Below are positions 1-12,225 of a stretch of DNA of 64,000 nucleotides, in pieces (the stretch's first letter is position 1; every line of letters starts with the position of its first letter). The notes below the pieces were generated by a model. That model searched no databases and had not been told where the DNA came from. It worked only from the letters and a program-made list of their open reading frames with translations. Source of the stretch: Isoetes taiwanensis (lineage: Eukaryota > Streptophyta > Lycopodiopsida > Isoetales > Isoetaceae); the NCBI GenBank assembly GCA_021234155.1, contig JAJEKV010000060.1:1054001-1118000 (forward strand), given 5' to 3'. The translations under genes and the position numbers were made by a program.

Positions 1-3000
1 GCTTCATGGATTTTCTTGAATATATGTATCCCATGTGTGCCTACTCTAATATTGTAGAGTCATGGACACATGTTTCACATTTTATTTACACACGCAATTA
101 ATAACATCCAAGTAGATTTTAGGGTAGCTCCAACTATAGGTGCAAAGTACTTTTAAAGGTAGCTATAAATAAGGTGCAATACACAATGAAAGGATTGTCT
201 AAGGTCACACTGAATAATGCAATGCCTTCAAAAGGTATGGTGTTGTTCACAACACATCCATACTGGACCGCCCGAATCACACGAGTGAATGAAAGGTCAA
301 GTCCCCATTAGAATTGGATCTCATCTAAATCGCCCCATCTATTTCCCCCCTTGGAAAGTTCGGTTTTTCAAGAACCGAAGGGGCATAGCCACAACACATC
401 CACATTCATATACAAGCAGCAAAAGAGAGTGACGATGTGAGATTCAGTACACGACATCAACACCTCATGCACATGGTCACTTGCAATCTACATGTTCTCA
501 AAGTGATCCAATGGCCTAGAACTTATTCTATGCAAATGCGCAGTTACAATGGTCTAGAAGTTACTGTACGCAGTTTTCCAACACTTACAAGTTCAAAATT
601 ATACCCAGCAACGCTGGGCACCGTTACTAGTATGTAATTATTGGTGGCAAGATTATTTCGTCCCGCAAAAGCATGGGGGCTGCTTCCCAAAATTGGGGCA
701 AATTGTACACATATGTACAGATCTAAATCATGATCGTCAAATTTGCTTACATATTCTAAGAAAGATTTCCGCTTCTTAGGGTTTCGCCATAGCTGTCTCG
801 CCAAGCAATGTAGTATGGTGTGTGGTCACATGTCCAGTTGGATGCTGCCTAGTGGTGTGACGTTAAAACTACTATCTATGTATCTATCTATCTATCTCCA
901 CCACCACAACAAAGATTTTGCCAAGGCAACAGATGTGGCCTTTGGCACTTCTAGATTTCTTGAGTTTGAGCGATTCCACCTCTTTCTTTCTTTCTTTTCA
1001 CTTGAGCTAATTTTGCCACAAAAGATTTTGATTTTGATTTTCATTTTCATTTTCATTCGGCCTCACTAGGATGGAAAACAAAGATTTGGCGACAACGTGC
1101 ATTTTTCTGTCAATCAGCAAGCACATTTCACAGAGATTTTTTCTTGGAATCTATGTCTTTGTGCTTAGCAAGACGCAAACAAAAATTTGGGCTGGAGAAA
1201 AATCGCAAGCAGAGGAAAATAAATTAGTCACGACAGATTTTTGTGGATTCATTCTTGGCCTTCTAAAGAAGGCATCGCTTTGCATGTTTGTGTTCAACAA
1301 GCAGAGGCTTCGAAAGTGGCGATCTCAGAACAGAAATGGGTTTTCGCAAGTAGATCCGGCATGCAGAGGAAGCAAAGGTTTGTAACTAAGTATTCTTGTG
1401 ATGGTAGTCAGGGATATGGCTTGATTAAGTAGATTTATTAATCGAGATCTGTGCATCCATCTCAGGTTGGCCTGCCTTGCATCCACGTTACCGTCTTCAA
1501 CACATGCCCTCTCTTCATTATTCATGCTCATCATCCCTTTGCCTTGTTCATGGCATTGCATGTAATCTAGTCTGTAACTTTCACTCCATGATGACTCTGC
1601 CACTGATTTGTAGCCCTGGCGTTGTAGGTGGTTTAGGTCTGTGCTTGTTTCAGGGGACTTTGAATTTGCTGATGCTCTATTTGCCTACTAGTCTATTTCA
1701 TTTTGAGACATTGGCCCGATTGGCTTGTGTGTTTTGGGATCAATCTTAAGCCTCTTGAGCTTCTTTTTGATACAAGAATTCCAAAAGTGCTTCATCTCGT
1801 TATCGGTTTTCCGGGCAATTGGGAAGCAACTGAGACACTAGAGATGAAAAAGCATGTGGGTAAGCCTAAAAGCATGAATTGAATCGAACCCAAGAGTTAA
1901 ATAGAATTTAAATTGAGGTGTTTCAGATGTTTTCCAACTCATCTTACCTTATTGCAAGGCATTCTTGAAAAGTGTAAGCGATTATGCAGCACATCATGCT
2001 GAGTGTCCGGTCCTTATTTTTAAACTGCATGAGAAGCCCCATAAATATGCAAATCCTGATGTATCAGTAACAGAAAAAGTGGCTAATGTTCAGAATGTTT
2101 GGGACTTCAACGAATAATATACTTTCAACGAGTATGAATTGATGATTTGAACGGTCCCAGCTTTTCCTTATTTTGCAAGCTCATGTCACAGAGCTTGACC
2201 CATTTTTCCATTCAACTAACTTATTCCTTGGTACTACGTCTGCATTTCGCTTCTCCTTCAACCCATATCTTCAAAATTGCAATTAAGAAGCTCTCTGTGC
2301 TAGAAAGTAAAACCACTATTTCTAAAGTACCCAATTATATTAAATTTACTAGTGCAGAGTCTAATTTACACCATTTCGATTGTTCTTTAAGCAGTGCCCA
2401 TTAACTTTGGCTTCGGAGTATTCTAATCACTAGTTAATTCATTTGTTCAACATTCTTTTATTAGGAGAGATATTTTTAGACCTCATATATTAGAATATTG
2501 GTCAATATAGGATGTTAGAAAGTTTTCCAGGATTGAAGCGACGTCATTAACAAGCAAATTTGATTGAAGCCCTCCTCCAAATATGATTGATTGCAAGCTC
2601 GGTATGTACTTAGTATTCAATTTTCTATCGGGAAGGATTTCATACTAGGATGGTCTGGATGAAACTTACAACATCCAAACATAAAACATGTTCAAGAATG
2701 TCATTTTGTGATTTAAACTAAAAGAAACCCATTATTACTCCTAAGAATGCATTATGAAATATCGAACTTAATAATAGGTCTAACCTTACATGTCATGAAC
2801 CAAAGAAAATGTTCGGCAAGCCTTTGGTCAGCGATAAATTTCTTGTAACAATAATTCTTTTTCTTCTTTTTTGGGAGACATTCTTCTTTTATATTATAGG
2901 TTGAGTCTTATTTTATCACGTGTCAATCATTTTATAACGGTGTGCAAGAAATGCATTTTCTAACATTTTGATCCACCATGCATTTAGCACATCGGTGTTG

Positions 3001-3062
3001 ATGGCATGCAAGAGGGCTTGTGAGTTGTATATAAGAATGTTGCCTAAAGCAACATTCTTATA
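1..3062. other. Intergenic DNA, no convincing gene
   Basis: All open frames here are short, lack recognisable domains and lack plausible splice partners. Visible low-complexity pieces are a (CTAT)n run near 879..897 and a TTTTGA/TTTTCA run near 1026..1055. From about 2820 onward the DNA is related to the region upstream of the second pectin methylesterase gene (about 50770 onward), so the right end belongs to the duplicated block. Confidence 0.6.
3030..3062. repeat. Perfect 14-bp inverted repeat (hairpin)
   Basis: TATAAGAATGTTGC is followed by a 5-nt loop (CTAAA) and its exact reverse complement. The hairpin abuts the MITE at 3068 and has no counterpart at the matching place upstream of the second pectin methylesterase gene. 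It may be the end or footprint of another small element. Confidence 0.7.
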
Positions 3063-3348
3063 ACGTGGAAACAGTTTAGGTTGAATTCTGCGACAAAAAA
3101 ACCCTGAAATGTCAAGTAAAATCTTGAGAAAACAGGTTAATCTTCAAATCGGTGGGTAAATCTCCAGAATCGGCTGGGTAAAGCTCTGATCGATCAGGTA
3201 AAATAAGTCGGAGAAGAAAAGGTATTTGCAAGAACGCGGCGCTGGAAGAACCCTAAGAAATTGTTAACATTCAGGGTTTGAAAGTATGCCACGTGGCGTG
3301 GCGTTATTGGACGCGCAGGCAAAATTCAACCTAAACTGTTTTTACGTG
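3063..3348. mobile_element. Small MITE-like element with TSD ACGTG
   Basis: Body 3068..3343 (276 bp) is bounded by imperfect terminal inverted repeats of about 25 bp containing ACAGTTTAGGTTGAATT. It is flanked on both sides by ACGTG (3063..3067 and 3344..3348). The corresponding place upstream of the second PME gene (near 50970) has one ACGTG and no insertion. No coding capacity is seen. The superfamily is not assigned; a 5-bp duplication does not settle it. Confidence 0.7.
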
Positions 3349-4195
3349 ATATGGCAACGGGTGTGGACTCAGACACCTCTTTGACTAAATAACCACCAAA
3401 GCATGGAGGGATTTCAAGAGATATGTTGTATCGAAAAAAGTCAATACATAAAATTTGTAATGTTTTCCTTTTTTACTAAAAATATAACTAACGTTACTAA
3501 TAACGCCTATATCATGTTCTATTCTACCCGTGCATATAGAAGTGCCTATCTCGATCCTCCAAGTTTGACTAATATGTCTATTAAATGCTGCATATTCAAT
3601 ACGTAAAAAAACAGGTCAGGATTCATTATGCCACCTAAGCCAATCATGCAACATCAACTAGCACATTTTCTTTCTATGAAGCCAAACGGCCTTTCTCTAC
3701 AAGCATTCTGCCCAACATTTTAACATTTACCTTGCATTCTAGCTATTTTACCAAGCACTGTGGCTGAATTACCTTGCATTTTGGGTGCTATTCTAGCAGA
3801 GGTTTAATGCGCACATAATGCATCCTAGCCTGCTTCTACGTAACAAGAACGCAGATTTACGCTGCATTGTGGCAGGGAAACCACGCCTCCGCGTCGGTGT
3901 GGTTTCCAGTGCCGTAATGCATGGTAAATCATACAACTATTAGAAGACTTGCCAACCTGTCATAAGGAACTTCTAAAAATAGTTGACAATGTTCACCTTG
4001 CCAGCTTGTACCCAAGTAAACATTTGATTATTATAATAAAGTCAAAACAGATGTGGGCCTATGTATGCTGGCAAATACGGACGATATTACTTGTTTATAA
4101 GGGTGGAGCCCAAGATGTGGTCATATGCATGTTACTCAAGTGAAATGTTTCGTCCCTTGCTCCCGAAATGAAAGGGAGGAAAGAGAGTTCTAACA
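3349..4195. other. PME1 upstream region, no gene
   Basis: No supported coding region. Parts are alignable by eye to the region upstream of PME2, for example the block around 3375..3410 ending in an AAAGCATGGAGGG-like string that matches one near 51045. This shows the duplication carried upstream DNA with it. Confidence 0.55.
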
Positions 4196-4326
4196 ACCCT
4201 AGGGCCCAACAACCTAAAGCTCAGAATAAAGTACTAGCCTTGGACCATATGCCATAGATGATTCCATAAAGCACAAGACTCATCCTCTCATTCCATCTTC
4301 AAGACATAACATTATTGCTACACATC
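4196..4326 (+). promoter_or_regulatory. Conserved proximal promoter/5' leader of PME1
   Basis: The stretch just before the start codon is shared with the same region of PME2 (51661..51797). Conserved strings include AATAAAGTAC and TTGGACCATATGCCAT, followed by a pyrimidine-rich leader. Conservation of non-coding DNA between otherwise diverged flanks suggests a core promoter and 5' UTR. The exact TATA element is not certain. Confidence 0.5.
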
Positions 4327-5947
4327 ATGTCGGAGCGCCAAGTCCATGTGGTTAGTTTGTTGCTGGTTCTGAGCTTAACAGGTTGCTATGGATTCCCATT
4401 GAGTGCAATAGAGAATGCAACTCAGGCTTGTGGGAATGGAATGAGGGCATCGACACCGAAACTACAGGGTGTGATCAACACAGTGCAGAGCGCGTTGAAT
4501 TCGGAGAGGGGGGGTAGAGCGAGGGCAGTGTTAGAAGATTGTTTGGAGGTGCTGAAGGGGGCAATGGGGAGCCTAAGTGAGGCAAAATCCAAGGTGCAAC
4601 ATTTTTCGGAGAGGTCAATTGAGGATGGGGATAGCGATGACATCTGGACGTGGGTGAGCACGGCGCTGACGGGGCGGTCCACGTGTGCAGATGAGCTGGA
4701 GGCTCTGGGCGAATCGGGGCTGCAGGGGGTGCTCAGCACTGCAAAAGGGCTGCAAAATGATCTCCATAATTCGCTTGCATTGTTTATGAATCTGAGAAAG
4801 AAGGCTCTGAATCAGTCGAGAATTCATGAGAGAAAATTGGGCAGCGAAGGGCCCTCTTTTCCTTACAAGCTGACTGAAGGGCTTCCGGCATGGATGCCCT
4901 CTGACCGGCGTCGGTTCCTCCTCCAGAATGTCACTGCCAATTTGGTGGTCTCCAAAGACGGCAAGGGAAATTTCACCTCTGTGCAGGCTGCAATCAATGC
5001 CTCTTCTCCTGGCTACGTAATCTACGTTAAAAAAGGCATATACAATGAAACGGTCGAAGTCCCCAGCTCCAAGGCAAACCTCACCATCTTCGGCGATGGT
5101 ATCAACAAGACCATCATTTCTGCTAGCAATTACTATGCCCAAGCTGGCACCACTTTCAGGACCGCCACTTTTGGTAAGACTTCCCTTTTTTCTTCCTAGA
5201 AAATACTTAAATGCTTTGCACTTCTCCATTTCATTTAATTCAATTCTTGACATCTTTTTTGTTTATTTGTCTCTCTCCAAAGGTGTCAAAGCAAACGGTT
5301 TTATTGGTAAGCTCCTCACCATCCAAAACAATGCTGGCCCTGAAAATCACCAAGCAGTCGCCCTGCTCGTCACTTCGGACAAAGTTGCCTTCTACAAGTG
5401 TTCCATGGTTGCTTATCAAGATACTCTTTACACTTATGCTAATCGTCAATTTTATAGAGAATGCCAAGTGACCGGCACTGTAGACTTTATATTTGGAAAT
5501 TCAGCTGTAGTTTTCCAAAAGTGCTCAATATATGCTAGGACGCCTCTTAGTAATCAAAAGAATACCATCACAGCACAAGGGCGCGATGATATAAATCAAA
5601 ATACAGGGATATCAATTCACCAATGCAAAGTTGATGGGGCAATCAACCAAACCTACTTGGGTCGCCCATGGAAAACTTATTCTAGGACAGTGTTCATGAA
5701 AACTCAACTTAGTAGTGCCATTAACCCAGCAGGTTGGCTTGAATGGGATGGTGCCCCTGCTAATAGGTCCCAAACCGTGTATTATGGTGAATATAAGAAC
5801 ACTGGTGCAGGAGCAAGCATGTCAAATCGAGTGAATTGGACTAGAGCACTTAATACGAGTGAGGCATCACAATTCACGGTTGGATCATTTATTGTAGGTA
5901 ACGAATGGTTGCCTTCGACAGGCATCACTTATACTGCAAGCTTATAG
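4327..5947 (+). CDS. Pectin methylesterase with PMEI pro-domain (PME1)
   Basis: This gene encodes a secreted cell-wall pectinesterase that removes methyl groups from homogalacturonan. Exon 1 is 4327..5173 and exon 2 is 5283..5947, with a GT..AG phase-1 intron between them. The product is 503 residues, normal for a type-I plant PME. Residues 1 to about 21 form a signal peptide. A PMEI-type inhibitor domain with conserved Cys spans roughly 25..175, and a processing-like motif RRFLL precedes the catalytic domain. Catalytic residues visible are Q306, Q328 and D329 (YQDTLY), D350 (DFIFG) and R410 (LGRPW). An upstream in-frame ATG at 4315 exists. I chose 4327 because MS(E/K)RQVHVV is conserved in PME2 and gives both proteins 503 residues. 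AATAAATAAA near 6008 is a likely polyadenylation signal. Nothing appears broken. Confidence 0.93.
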
Positions 5948-5949
5948 TC

Positions 5950-7474
5950 GTTTATCCAAGAGTTTCACAAGCATTGGGCAACATGCCTTAGGATATTTTG
6001 AGTCAACAAAAATAAATAAAAACATAGTTTATAGAAATATGCCTGTTCTTGAGTAATTTGAGTAATGCTATTAATAACAACATGGGGCGGAATTTCTTTT
6101 TCCTTTTGTTCTTCAAAATAAACTCTTACAATCCTTATAGCCTCTTAAACAAGTTTAAAAAGGAGATAGCTACAAATATGATGGAATTGAATATGGCCCC
6201 ACTTGGCTTTATCCATTGGGCTTGTGGTCAGAAAGGCATCTAATGCGTTTTTTAGTATTGTTTTGAATGACCTTTGTTTTCCCCTTCTTTTTTTCCCTTT
6301 CCATGGTTTTTCTCAACTCAATTCAATTCTATTGGTTTTGGTAATTGATTGGGTTAGAACTTATAAGCTTGTATTCAAGCTCGCTAAGGAGTGGTGTATA
6401 TCATTTGGTGATTGTCCATTTCCTTATCGCGTCTTTTCACATTTAGAGGGTCCATGATATTTCAACTCAATTCAATATGAGGTGAGCAATGGACTACAAA
6501 GGTACTAAGTCCCATCAATTCTGGTACATATACTGTCGTTGTCCATGTTATGGTCAAGTGTCTTTAGACATTTTGGAGGTCCATGCTATTTTTTATAAGG
6601 TGAGCAACAAACTTTATAGGGATGAGGTCCCATCAATTATGGTAGTAATGTTTGTACTATTACTTGGGATTAGAGCTGATATAAGATATATTTGTCCTAT
6701 TAGGTATAAGATATATTTGTCCTATTATCTGCATTATATGGCATTATTATAATGCTTGATATGGTCCCATAGAAGTTAAAATTTTGGGGTCAATGAAACT
6801 AAAGTAAAGGTACTGTTGAGGTGAAACAAGCACCAATGAGCAACTAAAATAGAAATATCCAATATGTAACATAATAACAGGGGCTCCAGGGGGATTTGCC
6901 ATGGACGTATAAATGGCCATTCTTGAAACCATAGACCATAGCCCAAAAGCAATTGAATAGGTTGCTATATAAAAAAAATAAAATCTAGACCATTTGAAAA
7001 AATAATCTAGCTTGCTAGTTGTATTGGTCAAAGTATTTTTATTAAGCCACTGGATTATTTTGGTAGAGGTTCGAGTCCCAGTATTTCATAGTCTAAAACT
7101 TTAGGCTTAACTTCGCATGATTCGATTCCCTTTAAAACCTTAGGCGAACTCGTATTTCAAACTTTTAAAATCACAGGTGTCCCCAAATAAATGACTATAA
7201 TTAAAATGAGAGGCACTCAGAGGCCCCATCATATGATCTAGGTCATAAGATGGACATATCTGTCGACCAAGGTAGTCCACTGTTTGTGCCATGCATCAGG
7301 GTAGATAGCGAGCATAATTTACTGGCTAGATCAGACGTGTCAAATAGGGTTAACAACCAAGACCATGTCTGCCGAAGCCGCTCACACAAGAAAAAACAAT
7401 GCTCAATACTCTCAACCTTTTGCTTACATAAAAGACAGAGCTCTGAAATTTGATTATCAGTTTTATGGACCAGT
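5950..7474. other. Intergenic DNA after PME1, no gene
   Basis: It holds the PME1 3' UTR and AT-rich DNA without a supported gene. Two diverged copies of a segment containing GGTGAGCAA and GTCCCATCAATT lie at about 6448..6525 and 6577..6650. AAGATATATTTGTCCTATTA is duplicated at about 6680..6727. The last five bases before 7475 (CCAGT) are the left target duplication of Element B. Confidence 0.6.
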
Positions 7475-7743
7475 GGATAAAAGCACGCTGTGGTGTATCA
7501 AAAACACGCATTTTGATGCCACATTTTTGCACCTTCTTTGTGGTAGAATCGGGTGGTGCATACCGAAGCAGAGATTGTGGGAGTGCGAATTAATGAGCGT
7601 CGGTTATTTTGAATTTTATGCCACGTCATTGTCCCTCATTTCGAATTAGGAAATAATCACCTCTTCTTCTGTTTTTTTCCGCTTCTTGCCGATTGAACCC
7701 TAATGGAGTTAGAATTGAATGCCACTGGTTACACGATGAAATC

Positions 7744-8613
7744 GGTGGCGCCAAGAAGAGATAACGGTCCTAAGACGATATCGCATCGCTGCCACGCATG
7801 CATTACTCCATCCCGATTGACGTGTACGCCGACGTGTAGCCAAGCAGGTAGCACCCTAGGGGGCAACTTGCAAGGTGTGTACATTTTATTAATGTGCACA
7901 TTTACCCATGTGCACATTTATCTATGTACACATTTTCCCATGTGGACACTTTATGCCACCTAGTTAATAAGGCAAGTGGGCCATACCCAATTATCCCACA
8001 TGCTTAAAGGGATAATGGGAAACCCTAGCCCTAACCCTTGTCTATTTAGGTAAAGGAAATCCTAACTTGCTATTTTCATCCATAGCATTCTAGGTCTCTG
8101 TTTTGCTTGCTCCAGGAGCCAAAACCACCTCCCAAACTCTGTCTGAGCGATTTAGCTCATTAGTTTTCCTTTCTAGCTTCATCTTCTAGCAGTCACAGTG
8201 GGATGGTCGAAGTTGAGCTTGGGAGGAGCGAGCCAAGGATCAGGTATCTTGTCAATTTAATTAAATTGACAAGATAATTGCTATTATAATAGCCTAAACC
8301 GCCTCCCAGTCATTGAATAAGTAGGTTTAGCCTATTAAATTGCCCATAGCAACCATCTAGATCCCTAGATATCGAAGCTTTAACTAAAGAACCTAACTCG
8401 TGATTTATATTAGATCTTGTTCTTTTCGTTCTTTTGATGTGATGTGTATGATGATGTATCTCGCGGAACTCACTTTGTATTGGTAGGGGGGGTAGAGACC
8501 CTAAGGCCCAGGTAGTTGATGTTCCTAGCTAGCCTCTTTAGCACAATCGTAAATTTGGCCTGCGTGTACAAGAACCACGCGGCAACCGTGAGATATGAGT
8601 AGGGGACATCACA
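7744..8613 (+). repeat. 5' LTR (internally deleted)
   Basis: It aligns with the 3' LTR from AGATAACGGTCCTAAGACGA to the terminal TCACA. The start reads GGTGGCG where the 3' LTR has TGTGACG. About 750 bp present in the 3' LTR (roughly 31455..32225) is missing near 8580. The site hit by Element A in the 3' LTR is intact here (CCGACGTGTAGCC near 7829), giving an empty-site control. Confidence 0.85.
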
Positions 8614-9429
8614 AATCGTGGGAATAAATTACTAATCGTGATATTTTTTATTAGCCGTAATGACTTTAGCTAAACTTGCTCGATATTAATCCCAAAACTT
8701 TCTGTGGTTTAGCTAAACTCTACATATTTTTCCTTTCATACTTTCTAGCGTTTAGCTAAACTAACCCAAATATCATCCCAAAAATTTCTATGATGTGGCC
8801 AACAGAAAACATTAAGCCAAATTACGATACTTTTTTTTAATTGTTTCCACTTAATTTAGTCATTTTCTTTGTGAAAACAATCTAAAATAATGTTAACTAC
8901 CAAGGCCTAGGACTCAAATTAAAACGTAATGCTAGAAACTAAACTATTAATCATATATTTCATATGAACTAGAATGATGTTAGCTAAATATGGCCTATTC
9001 ATTTTTTACTATCTTTATCGGTTTTATTCCAGGTTTTATTCAGAGCCATTGATCTGTGGGATATCCCTGGTATTGTGCAAGATCAATGGCCATCAAGATT
9101 TTGACCCAAAAATAAAAAACCACTTCCTATGGTGTCGATCGAACACATGGTTCAAGCACAAGAAAAAAGCAAAATAAAGAAGCCATATAGTGTGCTAATT
9201 TTCGTATAGTCAGCCCTCCATCGCAAAGAAGAAAGCAACAAAAGTGAAGCAAAGGTGACTGCCCCTAATGAAACACGTTGGAAACAATCCTCTTCTAGTC
9301 CCGGTGAGTCCGGAATGAATTCTCCGCCGCGCCCCGTACAAAGAAACCCAACACAAATAAAAACCCTCAGATAAAGAAATAAAACCCCGCGGTGCAACGC
9401 GGTGCAATAATCGCTCTTTTTCGCTTTCC

Positions 9430-9684
9430 GTGATAATTCTAGCAATTTACAAGATCAAATCGACTAAGGAAGCCGAGGAAGAAGCTTTGATTCTAAAGCA
9501 GTCACAATCGGGAGCAACGCTACCGCAATTTTCCTACAAACAGCTAAAACAATTCACTGGCAGATTCCAGCAAAAACTGGGAGAGGGAGGATTTCGAAAC
9601 GTGTATAGAGCAAAAATTCCGAACAACAGTGCAGCGGCTGTGAAGATGCTGGATGGATGCCAAAGAAATAAAAACCCTGTATAA
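9430..9684 (+). pseudogene. Receptor-like kinase N-lobe fragment (captured)
   Basis: The frame begins with a hydrophobic/juxtamembrane-like segment. It continues with FSYKQLKQFTGRF and a glycine-rich loop GEGGFRNVY, then AAVKML with the ATP-binding lysine, before stopping. This matches the start of a plant LRK10/PR5K-type receptor kinase domain. The loop has Arg where Gly is usual, and everything after the first sub-domains is missing. Downstream bases to about 10250 carry open but unrecognised frames that may be further fragments. I read this as host gene sequence captured by the surrounding insertion, not a working gene. Confidence 0.65.
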
Positions 9685-11094
9685 ACCCAACAGAAACAGA
9701 GCCGGGATGCAACATTTCAATGCATTGGGGCTCGGATCTAGAGCTGTGCACTGCCCATTCCGCCAGCGAATCCGGCGCTTCAAAGCTTGGCATTATGTAC
9801 AAAGGCCGGCTACGAAGCTATGACGGCATTTCTGAAGAATTTGCAAATGCCTTGTTCATTTGCATCGCCGCAGCAGCCCCTACGCCTCCGGCGTCCATGC
9901 CCGCACAGCATCTTTCCACCGATTTTGCGGTAAACGACGCTACCGCCCGCGTTCTTCCTTACAAACCATCCCTTGTTCCCACCTCGCGATTCTTGCAACA
10001 ATGGAGACATGGATCAACTCCGTCCACATAATACACGGATGAAGCCCGGATCCTCATTTGGGATCGCCTCGCACCTCGCCCCAAAAGAAGTAGCAGAGGA
10101 TTTCGCCGCTTACCTCCTTCCTCCCCGCCAAATTCGGACGAGTACAACCAGCCCGGACCAGCCATCTCGGGTCGAGCCCACAGGTCAAGGCCTGCCCCAG
10201 GCTCTCCTTCACGCTTTGCTAAAAAAAAAAGAAGGGAGCATGCCTTCTTATCCACACCCTAAAAAAAGGGCGCCAATTTTTTCTTCCCCACCAGCCTTTG
10301 CAAAAACCTCCATGAAAAAAGGAATTGCGAAGCACCCAAAATAGCAAGAAACACTCAAGCTCTTCTCACATGGCAAATTATACGTTTTCTTATACAACAT
10401 CTTGCACTAAAAATCATAGTCCCCACCATTGCCAGAATACCCTCCCCAACCCCAAAACGAAAATAGCATACTATATGATGTTAGCTAAACTAGCCCGAAA
10501 TTCATTTTAAAAGTTTCTATGGTTTAGCTAAACAATATCAAATTTCATCCTCTTACTTTCTAGCATTTGGCTAAAGGGGCTCGGGGTTGGTGCAGTCCCG
10601 AAAAAAGTTAAGCTAAAACTATTATTTTTTTCCCAATTTTTTCCGTTTACTTTAGCCAAATTTTTTTGAAAATGTGCTAAAAAATCGCCAAATAGCTAAG
10701 TTTGTAAGTGTATTGTCAGGCCTTGAAGAGGCAGAACCTAAAAAGAAGAGGCAAATGAACATATGAAGACAAACTAACCCCAAAAGCACCGGAAGTTAAC
10801 ATGATAGACTGGGTTCAGAATGTAAGCAGATATCCTTCTTCCTTGTTGTTCAAATACCAGGGAAAAAAAGAGACAAAAAGTGATTATTTGCCTGGAATAG
10901 CATATAAACGGAGGAAAAGAGCAAGTCATCTTCATGCAAGTAATAAAATACACTTATAGAATAAAGAAAAAACTTGAGAACAACAAAGACTCATAGTTCG
11001 TATCTATGGTCCTAATCCTCACCTGTCAAGTTGATTAAACAGAAGGAAAATAGGGCAGTACTCATTTCGAAAATGCCCTTAAATTATTCCATGG
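9685..11094. other. Rest of the LTR/PBS insertion, no gene
   Basis: GC-richer DNA to about 10260 has overlapping open frames on both strands and no domain I recognise. After that come AT-rich bases with the TTTAGCTAAAC-type repeat. No coding call is made. Confidence 0.5.
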
Positions 11095-11100
11095 TCACAG

Positions 11101-11112
11101 TGGTATCCGAGC
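11101..11112 (+). other. Primer-binding site (initiator tRNA-Met type)
   Basis: TGGTATCCGAGC differs at one base from TGGTATCAGAGC, the usual plant Ty3 PBS. It follows TCACAG, which resembles the end of the LTR plus one spacer base. It is 2.5 kb from the 5' LTR because of the insertion at 8614..11094. Confidence 0.7.
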
Positions 11113-11305
11113 AATGTTCTTGGTGACCAAGAGCAAAGCACTGGCCATGCTCCCACTAGTACTAACTTAGTAGGATTCTCAAACCTCAAAAAAGTGGGAA
11201 AATTTTTTCTCATTTTTGTAGTATATGCTAAGCTAGTAACAGTTAGTAGAATTGAAAACCAAGTAAACTAAAAAGTTCAGCTAAAATTTGACCAAAAGTG
11301 GAAAT

Positions 11306-12080
11306 GTCTCACACTATGCGCCAGAGCACCAACCTAAAATTTAGGTCGAGCCCTGGGCGCAGGGTAGCCCTTAAGGATGAAAGTTCGCCAAAAGGCTATT
11401 TTTTAAGGGTATTGAGAAGTTTTGACGCTATGGTTTAGTAGGGCCTGTTATAGATGAAAAAAATAAAATTAGCCAACTTTTCTACAAACAAATCTCACTC
11501 CACTTGAAAATTCGCCACATCCACTAAGCGTCATAACTATGGATTCGCCTTATCCTCTACCCTCCTTCTCGAAGATTTCTTAAGGAATCGCCTAATATTT
11601 TAGGCTTTCTTCATAACCTAATCTATTTTCCATATCCATCCAGGTACATATGATAATTTTAAGAGTTATTTTTGTAGCTACTGTGTTTCAAATACTTCTA
11701 AGGATGCACTAGAGAGCATTTTTTTACAGACCTCCCTTTTAATAGGTTTGTTTTATCTACAAGGATAAGCCACGTTCTCATTTGCAAAGGTTAAGTTGTG
11801 GTATTGCATCATGCAACTATAGTTATAGTGTGTTTGTGTCCTTGATTAAATATGGATGCCGGTGAATAAAATTTCACCACAGAAATCGCACTTGGAAAAT
11901 AAAGACACTTCTAATATTGGCCATGATTCGCCTAGATTTCTATAAAAAAAAACATTCATGTCTAGAAAACATTCGCCAGCATAACTAATCTTGCAACTCT
12001 ATTATTCGCCCGACCTTCTAAATTATGCTTAGACAAATTTGGCCTTAAGGGCAACCCTGCCTGGGCGCACAATGTGAGAC
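11306..12080. repeat. Inverted repeat copy 1, split by a hAT MITE
   Basis: The left arm GTCTCACACTATGCGCC (11306..11322) pairs with GGCGCACAATGTGAGAC (12064..12080). The arms were joined by a short loop with an AACCTAAAATTTAGGT-like core until the 700-bp MITE inserted in the right half. Confidence 0.85.
11360..12059. mobile_element. Non-autonomous hAT-like MITE, TSD CCTGGGCG
   Basis: The element is exactly 700 bp. Ends are CAGGGTAGCCCTTAAGG and, inverted, CCTTAAGGGCAACCCTG. The 8-bp CCTGGGCG flanks it at 11352..11359 and 12060..12067. An 8-bp duplication with CAGGG termini fits the hAT superfamily. No coding sequence is seen. Removing it restores the same hairpin as copies 2-4. Confidence 0.88.
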
Positions 12081-12225
12081 ATTGGCCATAATAACCTTAA
12101 AACTTGATGAATTTTAATAAGGTAAGATGCTAAATCGAATTTTAAGGTAGAAATTACCTAGATTTATATATTAGACCCCTAGGAATATGCCTGGAAATCA
12201 CATAATTTAGTCTAAAATGCACAAT

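Larger units (their letters stand above)
8614..11094. mobile_element. Insertion at the LTR/PBS junction, TSD TCACA, gene-fragment carrier
   Basis: In a normal Ty3 element the primer-binding site follows the LTR within a few bases. Here 2.48 kb intervenes, and the last bases of the LTR (TCACA, 8609..8613) recur at 11095..11099 just before the PBS. The insert has imperfectly inverted ends (TCGTGGGAATAAATTA versus CCATGGAATAATTTAA in reverse). It also has related direct blocks near both ends (about 8660..8770 and 10465..10570) containing TTTAGCTAAAC. In between lies a captured receptor-kinase fragment. Class is uncertain; boundaries are reasonably supported. Confidence 0.6.

Noticed and set aside
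437-1749. ORFs in the first 2 kb as genes
   Set aside because: Short, overlapping, no domains, no paralogues in the window, and low-complexity neighbours.
4422-5253. Minus-strand frames across PME1
   Set aside because: Shadows of the real coding strand, which has splice sites, catalytic motifs and a paralogue.
7061-7080. tRNA-like B box GGTTCGAGTCC
   Set aside because: No A box at the right distance, no cloverleaf, no CCA end or oligo-T terminator. A lone B box is weak evidence for a tRNA gene or SINE.
7703-7963. ORF starting MELELNATGYTMKS as a gene
   Set aside because: It reads straight from Element B leader into the LTR, so it is a chance fusion across an insertion junction. Without the insertion the frame stops soon after.
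7740-8618. Left LTR as a solo LTR with its own TSD (AATCG at 7740..7744 and 8614..8618)
   Set aside because: The match is real. However, the DNA left of it carries the Element B terminus, the DNA right of 32253 continues Element B, and AAATC also flanks the full 24.5-kb unit. A single full-length insertion plus a later 2.5-kb insertion explains more. The alternative is not fully excluded.
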